This document shows, piece after piece, positions 34,571 to 45,718 of a stretch of 64,000 bases of DNA; positions within the stretch are counted from its first letter, which is position 1; each line of letters starts with the position of its first letter. The notes under the pieces were generated by a model. The model was not told the origin of the DNA and made no database searches. It worked only from the letters and a program-made list of their open reading frames with translations. This DNA is from Bathymodiolus brooksi (taxonomy: Eukaryota > Mollusca > Bivalvia > Mytilida > Modiolidae): positions 78,764,829 through 78,828,828 of the forward strand of contig OY804588.1 of NCBI GenBank assembly GCA_963680875.1. The letters are read 5' to 3'. Position numbers and translations under genes: made by a program.

Positions 34571-34633
34571 ATGTTTGGTCAACATCCGGGATATTTTAAA
34601 GAGGTATTTTTAAAGCAGACACGGATAATTATC
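34571..34633 (+). CDS. Exon 1 of the 106-residue protein gene
   Basis: 21 codons, MFGQHPGYFKEV to RIII, ending exactly at a consensus donor (ATC/GTAAGTATTT) in phase 0. Confidence 0.55.
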
Positions 34634-37600
34634 GTAAGTATTTATAAATATACTGTGTATGTAATGTTTTGAATTATGATGCTTTATGATTGCTATTATT
34701 ATTAATTTCATTTTTTGTCCAAACATCATTTAATTTTGCAGTGTAAAATTTGATTTTTCTATAAGTTATAAGGAGTCCGGCTTAAAAAAATCATTACAAT
34801 CAACTGAAATATGTCTATATCTTGCATTTACGAATGAATTAAATGTTGCCCCCAAAAAAAAAAAATATTGATGAATGATTGATTTTACTTACAAATACTA
34901 TTTTGTTGATGAAAAGTCAATTAGTAACTAGTTATACCCTAAAACATGATGTCAACAGATGTTTTTGAAATCCGGCTTGGTCAAAATGTAAACATGTATA
35001 CAAACCGGTTGGGTCATTTATAAATAACCGGGTTTGTCAGTATGTAAATACCACTGATCTTATTGTTATTGAGTATTATATTCCAATTTAACAATATTTA
35101 TGATTAGAAAATATCTCAAAGGCGATAAATACTGATCCATAGTATGAATATTTGCCATGGCTGCTAATTTCAGCTACTTTGTACAATAAAAAAATCGTTA
35201 TTTCTATGTTAAATTGCTACTGTCGCGAACACTTGATTTTTGTTATGCTTTTTGTGGCACTGACATCACGGTTGGTGCTCAATACGCTACACTCATTATA
35301 AGTAGCTGTCCAGGCGCATCAATTGAGTAGTGGGAGATTATTTTTATAACGCAATATTTTAATTTTATACTCGTTGATAACGAAGTAAGTCACTCTGTGG
35401 AAATAACTTCATGGATACGATATTTAAGTTTCTTCACAGTAAAATGTTTACATTAACATTACAGATAAGCAAATTAACAAAGGCTGTAGTATTGAGTTCC
35501 TTACCGCACGGACGATTTTGACAGTTTGTATGCAAAGAAAATGTTAGGTGTACTCGATTAATGCAACGTTCGTTACAAGTTGTAATTCGACTAATGTTCG
35601 TGCTTTGCTCACTGAAAATGGTCTGAGCCTATGTCGTTCACCTTTCATTCTGCTTTGAGGAAACTTAATACAGACAGAACCTTCTATAGGTGCTTCCCAC
35701 AAAAGTTCGGCTCATTTGGTTAAGCAGTTTCAGAGAAGAAGATTGTTAGAAATCGGCCAATCAGAAACAAGAATTGTATGTGGCGACCATGTTTGTCAAC
35801 GGTTCGGGATGAAATGTGCAATCTTTATAGAAGAACTTCCATAGTTGCTTCCTACCAAGTTTCGGTTCATTTGGCTAAGCAGTTTGAGAGAAGATTTTAT
35901 AAAATCGGCCAATTAGAAACAAGAATTGTCTGTGGAGACCATGCTTGTTAACGGATCGGGATGAAATGAGTAATCTTTATAGAAGACATTCCATGGTTGC
36001 TTCATACCAAGTTTCGGTTCATTTGGCTAAGAAGTTTTAGAGGAGAATATATTTTTTTAATCTGCCAATCAGAAACAAGAATCGTTTGTGGCGACCATCT
36101 TTGTTAACGGATCGGGACGAAATGAGTAATCGTTACAGAGGACCTTCCATAGATCCTGCCTACTAAGTTGCACTTCATTTGGTTGAGGCGTTTCAGAGGA
36201 GAAGATTAAAATGTGAATAGTTAATGGACGACAGACGACGAACGAAAGACGACGAACGACGGGCGCCAAGTGATGGTAAAAGCTCGCATTGCCTTTGGCA
36301 AGGTGAGCTAATAACAGTCATTGGGTAGATATGTCGCTCCACTCGGACACATTATTCTGTTTCCGAGCCAACCAGTCTTTGCTCTTTCTCCTTAATGCTG
36401 CGTTCTTAGCGGAGAAGCAACAAATACCAATTTTATATTCTTTTGTTTGACTAGACCACAGTTCGTACCCACAATCTATCGCACTCGAGGCGAGCACGCT
36501 AACCATTACGCTACCGATGCGGTTCCCTATTTTTATTTTATTTTTATTATTTTTTTAATCAAAATTTCTTATTGTTCTTCAATATATTATTTGAAAACAA
36601 ATATTAATCCAGCACAATAAGAGTTACTTGATATCTATATAAACAGTGAGCGTTCCTACTTTTGTTCAAACACTCTTTGCATATTGCAATAATCCAACTG
36701 CATAGCAAATAAAGAAAAAGAATTATAAGTTCTATACAAAATCATGACCATTCTGTCGAAGGTGACTTGGCGAATGCCAATTCTGCACAAAACGTTTGTA
36801 TTTCTTTCTTTTAATGTTATACAAAACATCCACATATAAACTATTTTGACTATGTGCTGTTGGTTTTTTTTCACAACTTTTATTCATTGAAGACATTTTT
36901 TTTGTTTTTTGTTTTTTTGTTTTTATCAATTTGCAAGTCGAACATACCCTTGACAAGTATTATAATGAACCTTAAATAAATTACAAAAAGGAAACATCAT
37001 TGTGATATTGAGCTGTTTTCGCTATTCTTTCATTTTTTTACATAGACAAAACCGGTTCTACTGAAAAACAATTTTTGGGACCCAACCAGAAAGCAGCGGC
37101 TGACAGAGCCGGAACGAATGTACGTAAATAAGCATTGTGTTTTTTACTGTAGTAAGTCTAAAACTATTCAGGGTGGCACGCCAGTGCAAACTATCATGTA
37201 TATAAGCATTACAAAGGGTTTGTGTACTTTAATTACACATATAGACTACTTTTTATAGCTTTATTTGATGATTTCAATCTCATTATTAGCATTTTTCATT
37301 GTTTATGTCCATCATTTTATCTATATCTGAGTAATCTATTAAGTTAACCACAGAAACATATAGGTAAAAACAAGCAAAAATAATCTACCGATAACGACAT
37401 CTTCTGGATTCAAGATATAATAATACTATATGATCATAATACTTACTTTTTGCCGTCGCCTGTATGTCAAACATGCCTAATTGACTGGTACCGGAAGATG
37501 ACAGAACAATTCCGACCGGAGCTCTTTGACGACAGTGAATTACGAACTATATTTTTCCTACCTGATTATATGAACAGACAATTACGCGCTATAGTTTTCC

Positions 37601-40377
37601 TACCCGATTATGTGACAAGACAATTCTGAACTATATTTTTCCTACCTGATTATGTGACAAGAAAATTTACGCACTATAGTTTTACTACCTGATTATATGA
37701 CAAGACAATTACGCACTATATTTGTCCTACCCGATTATGTGGCAAGACAATTACGAAATATATTTTTCTTACCTGATTATGTGACAAGACAATTATGAAC
37801 TATATTTGTCCTACCTGATTATATGACAAGTCAATAACGCACTATTTTTTTCCTACTTTATTATGTGACAAGACAATTATGCACTATATTTGTCCTACCT
37901 TGCTATGTGACAAGACAATTACGAACTATAGTTTTCCTACTTGATTATGTGACAAGTCAATTACGTACTATATTTGTCCTACGCGATTATGAGACAAGAT
38001 AATTTCGAACTATATTTGTCCTACCTGATTATTTGACAAGACAATTGCAAATTATATCTTTCCTACCTGATTATAATTATGTGACAAGACAATTACGCAC
38101 TATATTTTTCCTTCTCATTATGTGACAAGACAATTACAAACTATATGTTTCCTACCCAATTATATGAAAAGACAATTGCCAACTCTATGTTTCCTACCTA
38201 ATTATATGACAAGAAAACTACGAACTATATTTTTCCCACCTGATTATTTGACAAGACAGTTACGCACTATATTATTCCTACCTGATTATATGACAAGACA
38301 GTTACGCGCTATATGTTTCTTTCCCGATTATGTGACATGACAATAGAGAACTATATTTTTCCTACCTGATTATATGGCAAGAAAACTACGAACTATATTT
38401 TTCCTACCTGATTATGTGACAAGTCAATTACGCACTATATTGTTCCTACCTGATTATATGACAAGACAATTACGAACTATATTTTTCCTACCCGATTATA
38501 TGACAAGACAATTACGAACTATATTTGTCCTACCTGATTATTTGACAAGACAATTGCAAACTATATCTTTCCTACCTGATTATAATTATGTGACAAGACA
38601 ATTACGCACTATATTTTTCCTTCTCATTATGTGACAAGACAATTACAAACTATATGTTTCCTACCCAATAATATGAAAAGACAATTGCCAACTCTATGTT
38701 TCCTACCCAATTATATGACAAGAAAACTACGAACTATATTTTTCCCACCTGATTATTTGACAAGACAGTTACGCACTATATTATTCCTACCTGATTATAT
38801 GACAAGACAGTTACGCGCTATATGTTTCTTTCCCGATTATGTGACATGACAATAGAGAACTATATTTTTCCTACCTGATTATATGGCAAGAAAACTACGA
38901 ACTATATTTTTCCTACCTGATTATGTGACAAGTCAATTACGCACTATATTGTTCCTACCTAATTATATGACAAGACCATTACGAACTATATTTTTCCTAC
39001 CCGATTATATGACAAGACAACTACGAACTATATTTTTCCTACCTAATTATGTGACAAGACAATTACAAACTATATTTTTCCTACCTTATTATATGACAAG
39101 ACAATTACGAACTATATTTTTCCTACCCGATTATATGACAAGACAACTACGAACTATATTTTTCCTACCTAATTATGTGACAAGACAATTACGCACTATA
39201 TTGCTCCTACCTGATTTTATGACAAGACAATTTCGAACTATATTTCTCTTACCTGATTATGTGACAAGTCAATTACGCACTACATTTTTCCTACCTGATT
39301 ATGTGACAAGACAATTACGCACTATATTTTTCCTACCTGATTTTGTGACAAGACAATTACGAACTATATTTTTCCTACCCGATTATATGACAAGACAATT
39401 ACGAACTATATTTTTCTTACCTTATTATGTGACCAAGTCAATTACACACTATATTTTTCCTACCTAATTATATGACAAGACAATTACGAGCTATATTTTC
39501 CTACCTGACTATGTGATAAGACAATTACGAACTATATTATTCCTACCTAATTATATGACAAGACAACTACGAACTATATTTTTCCTACCTAATTTTGTGA
39601 CAAGACAATTACGAACTATATTTTTCCTACCTGATTATATGACAAGTCAATTACGCACTATATTTTCCTATCTGATTATGTGATAAGACAATTACGAACT
39701 ATATTTTCCTACCTGATTATGTGTCAAGACAATTACGAACTATATTTTTCCTACCTAATTATATGACAAGACAATTACGCACTATATTTTTCCTACCTGA
39801 TTATGTGACAAGACAATAAGACGACAATGAAATCCAACTAAGCGTGATGGTCTAGTACAAGGTGGATATCGTTATTGTAACTTATGATATGGCTGAACAA
39901 TTCCTCATTTGGAATTAATCAACAATCTCTCTCTCACTCATGTCAGCAATGAATGTGTCCCTTGACCTTCATTCATCTTGAAGGTCTACTGAATTTATTA
40001 AAATGTACATCTATTTTTTCGTTATTATGTAGGTTTTCCCATTGCAATACAATTTAGGTAACCCATATGTGACACATCGATCATGTATAATACAAATCAG
40101 CCAGGTATATGTTTGTGCACCTGCGTATAACACATATTTTTTTCATTTGAACTAAATACAAGACAAATCTCATATTTTATTTTCTCTTTTAAGATTGCCT
40201 TCACTAGCTGCTACACAGTTTTTAATTGTAGATGGTAAATCCTCCCCAATAGACTTCATGAAAAAGTTCATAAAAGTCTACAAATTGGATGATGACAAGG
40301 TAGATTTTATTAAGATCCGCAGAGCAATAAAAACGTACGACCGTCAAATAAAACCAATGATTTATAAGCCATTCTGA
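34571..40377 (+). CDS. Predicted three-exon gene, 106-residue basic protein, family not recognised
   Basis: Exon 1 is 34,571-34,633 (ATG after GATCGAAA, donor GTAAGT). Exon 2 is 37,046-37,119 (acceptor with a long T-rich tract ending TTACATAG, donor GTACGT). Exon 3 is 40,194-40,377 (acceptor TCTCTTTTAAG, stop TGA). The phases match at both junctions (0, then 2), giving one frame of 107 codons with stop. The product starts MFGQHPGYFKEVF, has a central NNFWDPTRKQRL and ends QIKPMIYKPF. It is lysine/arginine-rich with a probable helical C-terminal half, no signal peptide and no membrane segment. I cannot name the family; a small organellar or complex-subunit protein would fit size and charge, but that is a guess. 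AATAAA at 40,556 is a plausible polyadenylation signal. Repeats fill both introns. Confidence 0.6.
35660..36311 (+). mobile_element. Helitron-like 3' end with 153-bp internal tandem repeats
   Basis: Four diverged units spaced 152-155 bp apart (landmark TTCGGTTCATTTGGCTAAG at 35,706, 35,861, 36,013 and about 36,168) are followed by ACGACGAACGACGGGCGCC and a terminal hairpin (36,281-36,309, TTGCC/GGCAA stem). The end is CTAA at 36,308-36,311 followed by T, the CTRR-T ending of Helitrons. Non-autonomous Helitron relatives with central tandem repeats are known from bivalves. The 5' end (TC...) was not located. Confidence 0.55.
36312..36532 (-). mobile_element. SINE family A, copy 2
   Basis: The minus strand reads GCATCGGTAGCGTAATGGTT with A-box-like TAATGGTTAGCGTG, the anticodon-side CTCGCCTCGAGTGCG, the B-box-like GTGGGTACGAAC, and a body with GTGTCCGAGTGGAGC close to 36,335. 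It abuts the Helitron-like end directly, so one element inserted at the edge of the other. Confidence 0.7.
37046..37119 (+). CDS. Exon 2 of the 106-residue protein gene
   Basis: 74 bp encoding TKPVLLKNNFWDPTRKQR to PER plus two bases. Open only as part of the spliced frame; flanked by a strong acceptor and GTACGTAAAT. Confidence 0.5.
37497..39820 (+). repeat. 42-bp minisatellite array (about 55 units) inside intron 2
   Basis: Units of 42 bp (TACGAACTATATTTTTCCTA plus CCTGATTATATGACAAGACA) run through the array. Because 42 is a multiple of three, long frames appear, the longest at 38,883-39,467 with a repeating MTRQLRTIFFLPDY. I regard these as a by-product of the period. A higher-order copy of 509 bp exists: 38,068-38,576 repeated from 38,577. 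The left edge (37,514-37,541) is the reverse complement of 34,538-34,566 and the right edge (AAGACGACAATGAAATCC) resembles it directly, so the array may sit within an element with inverted ends. Confidence 0.9.
39838..39880 (+). repeat. Fragment of the repeat found inside the large inverted arms
   Basis: GCGTGATGGTCTAGTACAAG matches the AGTGATGGTCTAGTACAAAG segment at about 8,830 (and its mirror at about 8,140), then diverges. Confidence 0.5.
40194..40377 (+). CDS. Exon 3 (last) of the 106-residue protein gene
   Basis: Encodes LPSLAATQFLIVDGKSSP to QIKPMIYKPF then TGA. It has the clearest coding character of the three exons and a textbook acceptor in front. The first base completes a split codon. 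Confidence 0.6.
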
Positions 40378-40790
40378 TTTTTTTTTTCAAATGCCGTGAT
40401 ATCATAGTTAGTAAGATTAAGAAATGATCCACAATCCCACCCTAATCAATCATTAGTAAGGACCTGTGTATGACAATAGGACCTACAGAGGAAACTACAA
40501 TTACAAGATGACTGAGATACAGACACAAAATTTCACGACGACCAATTTCTGTGACAATAAACAATTCGTCCCTGAAAAGCTGACATTAATCTTCATTTTA
40601 TGTCTAATGTATTGCTGTACTCTATCGTATTCTGAGACGAACATAATTCTAAAATTAATAACTCGATATTATAATCTCTGTATGAATATTACCTGCCATC
40701 TTGTATGTCCAGATCACTATAATCAACAATAGCCAATAAGTATATTCCGTAAAATGTTCATATGGTTTATATTTAACTTAGCGATTGTAT
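40378..40790 (+). other. Probable 3' UTR and downstream flank
   Basis: AATAAA lies at 40,556-40,561. The open stretch 40,466-40,732 has a hydrophobic run (LIFILCLMYCCTL) but no supporting gene structure, and I do not call it. Confidence 0.4.
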
Positions 40791-41641
40791 GTGTTAGTTA
40801 TAGAGAAAGATAGTGGGTGTTAACGATCCTGATCTCTATCCACGTCATTATATACAACGTCAAATAATTCAAAAACATGTTGTGTTGTCAAACCATGAAA
40901 TACAAGACACAATGCACATTACTGAAGTGTTCTATGTGACAATATTTTAACTGTTAAGATTGGCTCCAGTCCTAATTTATTTTTGGCTTAGATTTAAACA
41001 TCGTGATTTTAGACAAATCTACTGTATGTTTACGTCATTATGTTTCTGATATATATCTATACCATTATAAACATTGTAAAGGCATTCAGTAAGCTCTATG
41101 ATAAATTTGTGTCTTGTAACATCATACGACAAAAGAAACAATGCACAATCTAAATAGGTTCTTCGTTACAGTAAATTAATTGTATTTCTTATTGTTATTG
41201 AGGTTTGGATCTATTATATCTTCAATCAAAAAGATGATAAATATTAACCTCAGCTCAGATTATGACATGATAAACATATTTGTCTACAATAATAATTAAT
41301 ACAGGATAGATTTAATATGATAAAACTCCTCAGCTGTGATTTTTAATATAATAAAAACTTAATAACAAAATTCCTGAGTAAATAACGGTCGTGTACATTA
41401 TATTGACATTCTTATTTAATTGTAGACTTAAAATCACATAATAATTGGACAAGCTTCGGAAACATATTAGTTTATTTGTGTTCCATAGACTGATAAAACA
41501 AAACTAGTTCTTTAAATAATGTTATCCTTTTCTTAGTGTCGAATTGACATTACTGAATGTTTTAACAACCATGTACAATGTAAGACTTCCTTGAATTCTG
41601 ACGGCTCGCATCCTACTTATGCTCTTAAATTCTCAATAGAT
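40790..41641 (+). repeat. 2.59-kb segmental repeat, partial copy 0 (without MULE)
   Basis: ATCCTGATCTCTATCCACGT, the CAACGTCAAATAATT segment and TTTTTGGCTTAGATTTAAAC align to 43,037-43,110 and 43,900 onward, but the 705-bp MULE present in the later copies is absent at the CAATGCACATTACTG site (about 40,911). Confidence 0.75.
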
Positions 41642-41925
41642 TGATTGATTGATGGATTGATTTTGTAAGTGTTTAACGCCACTTTCACCAATGTTTCAGC
41701 TATGTCATGGCGACCAGTTTTAATGGTGGAAGAAGCCAGAGTACCCGGTGACCATGGGCAAGCAACTGGTAAACGTGATCAATGGCGGCTGAGAGTCGAG
41801 TGTACTCTTTTCTGTAATTTACAAAGCTGGGCGCCAACCCACGCCGTATTGGTGATAGGCGTGTATGAGATGCTAGGTAATCCAACTACTTAACTCATTG
41901 AGCCCCCTGGGCCCCTCTGAATAGA
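41642..41925 (-). mobile_element. SINE family B, copy 2
   Basis: On the minus strand, a tRNA-like head near 41,890 and the conserved tail CGCCACTTTCACCAATGTTT (plus-strand reading) at 41,678. It splits copy 0 from copy 1 of the segmental repeat, with short duplicated flanks (CAATAG / GAATAG). Confidence 0.65.
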
Positions 41926-42094
41926 AAACATGTTTATCACAATATATGAATCAGTAAATACAAAACATACAAATTTACACACAGACAATTACAATATTTA
42001 GATGAAAATAAAAATACACAGATACATGTAGCATGTTGCGAATGGCGAGGGGCTGTTAACATATAAATATCGACACATCAACCAATCACATTCG

Positions 42095-42905
42095 TCTACT
42101 CATTCTACCAGATTGACTTTTTCATGGGTTTCTGTGGGTCGTCGTATACTCATTGTCCATATGAACTATTTAAGGCTTTCTGTAGCTCATCGTATACTCA
42201 TTTGACCAGATTGAGTATTTGAAGGTACGAGTAGGTCGTGGTATACTCATTTGACCAGATTTTGTATTTGAAGGTACGAGTAGGTCGTGGTATACTCATT
42301 TGAGCATATCGATTTTTTAAGGGCACCTGTAAGTCGTCCTATACTCAATTGTCCAGATTGACCTTTTGAAAGGTGCCTGTAGGTCGTCGTAAACTCATTT
42401 GACCACATTGACGTTTTAAGGGACCTGTATTTCGTTGCTTAATCGTTTTATCAGATTGATTTTTTAAGGGTACATGTAGGTCGTCGTAAATTCATTTGAC
42501 CAAATTGACATTTTACGGGTTCCTGTAGGTCGTGGTATACGCATTTGACCAGATTAATGTTTCTAAGGAACCTGTAGGTCAACGTATACGCATAAGACTA
42601 GATTGATGGTTCTGATGGGTTTCCAGGGGTCGATATATACCCATTTCACTAGATTGACGTTTTAAGGGTACATGTAGGTCGTCGTATTCTCATTTCACCA
42701 GATTTAACTGATAAGGAACCTGAAGGTCGTCATATATTCATTTAACCGATTGGCATTTTCAGCTGTTCCTGTAGGTCGTGGTATACATATTTGTCGTCGT
42801 ATGCTCATTTGACCAGATTGACATTTTTAAGTGACCTGTAGGTCGTCGTATACTCATTTGACCAGATTGACTTTTCAAAGGAACCTGTGGGTCGTCGTAT
42901 ACTCT
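42095..42905 (+). repeat. 50-bp minisatellite array, locus 1
   Basis: Units of roughly 48-50 bp around GGTCGTCGTATACTCATTTG and ACCAGATTGAC plus a variable AAGGGACCTGTA. Units are diverged from each other but the array is nearly identical to locus 2. Confidence 0.9.
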
Positions 42906-43130
42906 AACGTCTCTAGCGGCTCCCATCCCAAGCTATGCTCTTTTTGAAATCTCAATGCCAAACTTGTGTATCACAGTGTATGAATCAGTATGTACAAAAC
43001 ATATACATTTACAGACAAAGCAACTGAATGTTTACAATCCTGATCTCCATTTATGATATTTTTACAACGTCAAATAATTAAAAAAAATACATGTGTTGCC
43101 AAACTATGTAATACAAGTCACAATGTACAT

Positions 43131-43835
43131 CGTTGCACGATGCTTGAGCGCATTGGTCCTACATTTGAGCGCAAAAATTCCTACGTTTGAGCGCAAAAAA
43201 ATCCACGATTAAGCGCAAATTTACCTATGTGGACGAAAATTCAAAATATCCTCCTACGATGTGGGCTTTAAAACCTTGCAGTACAGCTAAGCGCACTAAC
43301 AATGGCCCGGAGTCCTTTCACAGTCACTTCAATTATCAGTTTTATTCTGCACATCCATGCATATATGTATTCATTGATGTTTTAAAACAAATACAGACAA
43401 CTACATACATTAAAATTCGAGGTCTTGACAACCCCGTTACAGTCAGGCGCACCGAGAAGGAAAAACTTGCGTCTTCCTTAGAACAATACCGTAGGTTAGA
43501 GACAGGAGAAATTTCTAGAGCAACTTACATGGGGTTGAAATTTTCCGCAAGAACCAAGTTGTAAGATTTTAGTCCTACTCCTATAGAAATTTTTAAACAT
43601 TCTCAAATCTATTTCATAAAACATTTTAAATAAATCCTATGATGTTTTTAATGATGTGTTTTTTAGTGCTGTAATCTTTTATAATAAGGTGTATATATTT
43701 TTATTTCTATTTTTCACATTTTTAGATATTAAATTCCCAAGGTAAACCACAGGTAAAATGCGCTCAAACGTAGGAAAGATTTGCACTCAAACGTAATACA
43801 CATAAAATTGAAAATGCGCTCAAGCTTAGTGCGCC
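43131..43835 (+). mobile_element. Internally deleted MULE (Mutator-like element), copy 1
   Basis: 705 bp with imperfect terminal inverted repeats (GCACGATGCTTGAGCGCA at the left, GCACTAAGCTTGAGCGCA read from the right). The subterminal motif CCTACGTTTGAGCGCA is repeated at the left and inverted at the right. Flanking 9-bp sequences AATGTACAT (43,122-43,130) and CATTTACAT (43,836-43,844) agree at 7 of 9, and 9-bp duplications are typical for MULEs. The empty site is preserved in copy 0. Confidence 0.75.
43187..43564 (+). pseudogene. MULE transposase C-terminal fragment, copy 1
   Basis: The frame encodes YPPTMWALKPCSTAKRTNN then ESFHSHFN and HPCIYVFIDVLKQIQTTTYI, the conserved C-terminal end of MULE transposases (TNN-x-ES-x-H region). 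The catalytic DDE core and the N-terminal zinc finger are missing. The first residues come from subterminal repeats and there is no ATG start. It ends with LKFSARTKL and TAA. Confidence 0.7.
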
Positions 43836-44682
43836 CATTTACATTACTAACGTGTTCTATGGTACTATATGTTAAACGGCTGGCACTTGTCCTTATTTAT
43901 TTTTGGCTTAGATTTAAACATCGTGATTTTAAACAAAGCTACTGTATGTTTACGTCATTATGTATCTGATATATATCTATACCATTATATACATTGTAAA
44001 GTAATTCAATAAGCTGTATAATAAACGTGTGTGTTGTCACATAATACGACAAAGGAAACAATACACAATATGTGTTCTTTGTTACAGTAAATTATTTGTA
44101 TCTCATATTGTTGTGGAGGCTTGGATCTATTATATCTTAAGTTAAAAAGATGCTAAATATTAACATCGGTTCAGATAATGACATGATATACATAGTTGCC
44201 TGCATTAATACTCCACAGCTGTGATTTTTAATTTAATAAAAACTAAATAACAAAATTCATTGGTACATAATGGATGTGTACGTAATATTAAAGTTCGTTA
44301 TTATTTGTCGACTTGAAAAAACATAATAATTGAAAACATATTTTATTTGTGTTTCATAGACTGATAAACAACCCATATCTTTAAATTATTTTATGGTTTT
44401 GTTTATTTTAAAAGTCGAATTACATAACTGTATTTATAACAACGATGTACAATGTATGACTTCCTTGGTATCTAACGGCTCCCATCTCAAATTCAGCTCT
44501 TCAATTCTCAATGAAAACATGTTTATCACAATATATGAATCAGTAAGTACAAAACATACAAATTTACATACAGACAATTACAATATTTAGATGAAAATAA
44601 AAATACACAGATACATGTAGCACGTTGCGAATGGCGAGGGGCTGTTAACATATAAATATCGACACATCAACCAATCACATTC

Positions 44683-45493
44683 ATCTACTCATTCTACCAG
44701 ATTGACTTTTTCATGGGTTTCTGTGGGTCGTCGTATGCTCATTGTCCATATGGACTTTTTAAAGCTTTCTGTAGCTCATCGTATACTTATTTGACCAGAT
44801 TGAGTATTTGAAGGTACGAGTAGGTCGTGGTATACTCATTTGACCAGATTTTGTATTCGAAGGTACGAGTAGGTCGTGGTATACTCATTTGAGCATATCG
44901 ATTGTTTAAGGGCACCTGTAAGTCGTCCTATACTCAATTGTCCAGATTGACCTTTTGAAAGGTGCCTGTAGGTCGTCGTAAACTCATTTGACCACATTGA
45001 CGTTTTAAGGGACCTGTATTTCGTTGCTTAATCGTTTTATCAGATTGATTTTTTAAGGGTACATGTAGGTCGTCGTAAATTCATTTGACCAAATTGACAT
45101 TTTACGGGTTCCTGTAGGTCGTGGTATACGCATTTGACCAGATTAATGTTTCTAAGGAACCTGTAGGTCAACGTATACGCATAAGACTAGATTGACGGTT
45201 CTGAAGGGTTTCCGGGCCTCGATATATACCCATTTTACCAGATTGACGTTTTAAGGGTACATGTAGGTCGTCGTATTCTCATTTCACCAGATTTAACTGA
45301 TAAGGAACCTGAAGGTCGTCATATATTCATTTAACCGATTGGCATTTTCAGCTGTTCCTGTAGGTCGTGGTATACATATTTGTCGTCGTATGCTCATTTG
45401 ACCAGATTGACATTTTTAAGTGACCTGTAGGTCGTCGTATACTCATTTGACCAGATTGACTTTTCAAAGGAACCTGTGGGTCGTCGTATACTC
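44683..45493 (+). repeat. 50-bp minisatellite array, locus 2
   Basis: Copy of locus 1 shifted by 2,588 bp. Confidence 0.9.
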
Positions 45494-45718
45494 TAACGTC
45501 TCTAGCGGCTCCCATCCCAAGCTATGCTCTTTTTGAAATCTCAATGCCAAACTTGTGTATCACAGTGTATGAATCAGTATGTACAAAACATATACATTTA
45601 CAGACAAAGCAACTGAATGTTTACAATCCTGATCTCCATTTATGATATTTTTACAACGTCAAATAATTATAAAAATACATGTGTTGCCAAACCATGTAAT
45701 ACAAGACACAATGTACAT

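Larger units (their letters stand above)
34634..37045 (+). other. Intron 1 of the predicted gene
   Basis: 2.4 kb holding AT-rich sequence (34,640-35,650), a Helitron-like 3' end with internal repeats, a SINE A copy and T-rich sequence before the acceptor. 34,640-35,650 shows no recognisable element. Confidence 0.5.
41926..44517 (+). repeat. 2.59-kb segmental tandem repeat, copy 1
   Basis: The offset to copy 2 is 2,588 bp throughout. Order: AAAACATGTTTATCACAATA boundary, 50-bp minisatellite, spacer, MULE, AT-rich tail. Confidence 0.92.

Noticed and set aside
38883..39467. 194-codon frame as a repetitive protein gene
   Set aside because: It lies in a tandem array whose period is a multiple of three, inside a predicted intron, and frames break at block joints. 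No start context or splice support.
40466..40732. Secreted protein with hydrophobic segment
   Set aside because: It lies in the probable 3' UTR of the predicted gene. No typical signal-peptide position and no independent support.
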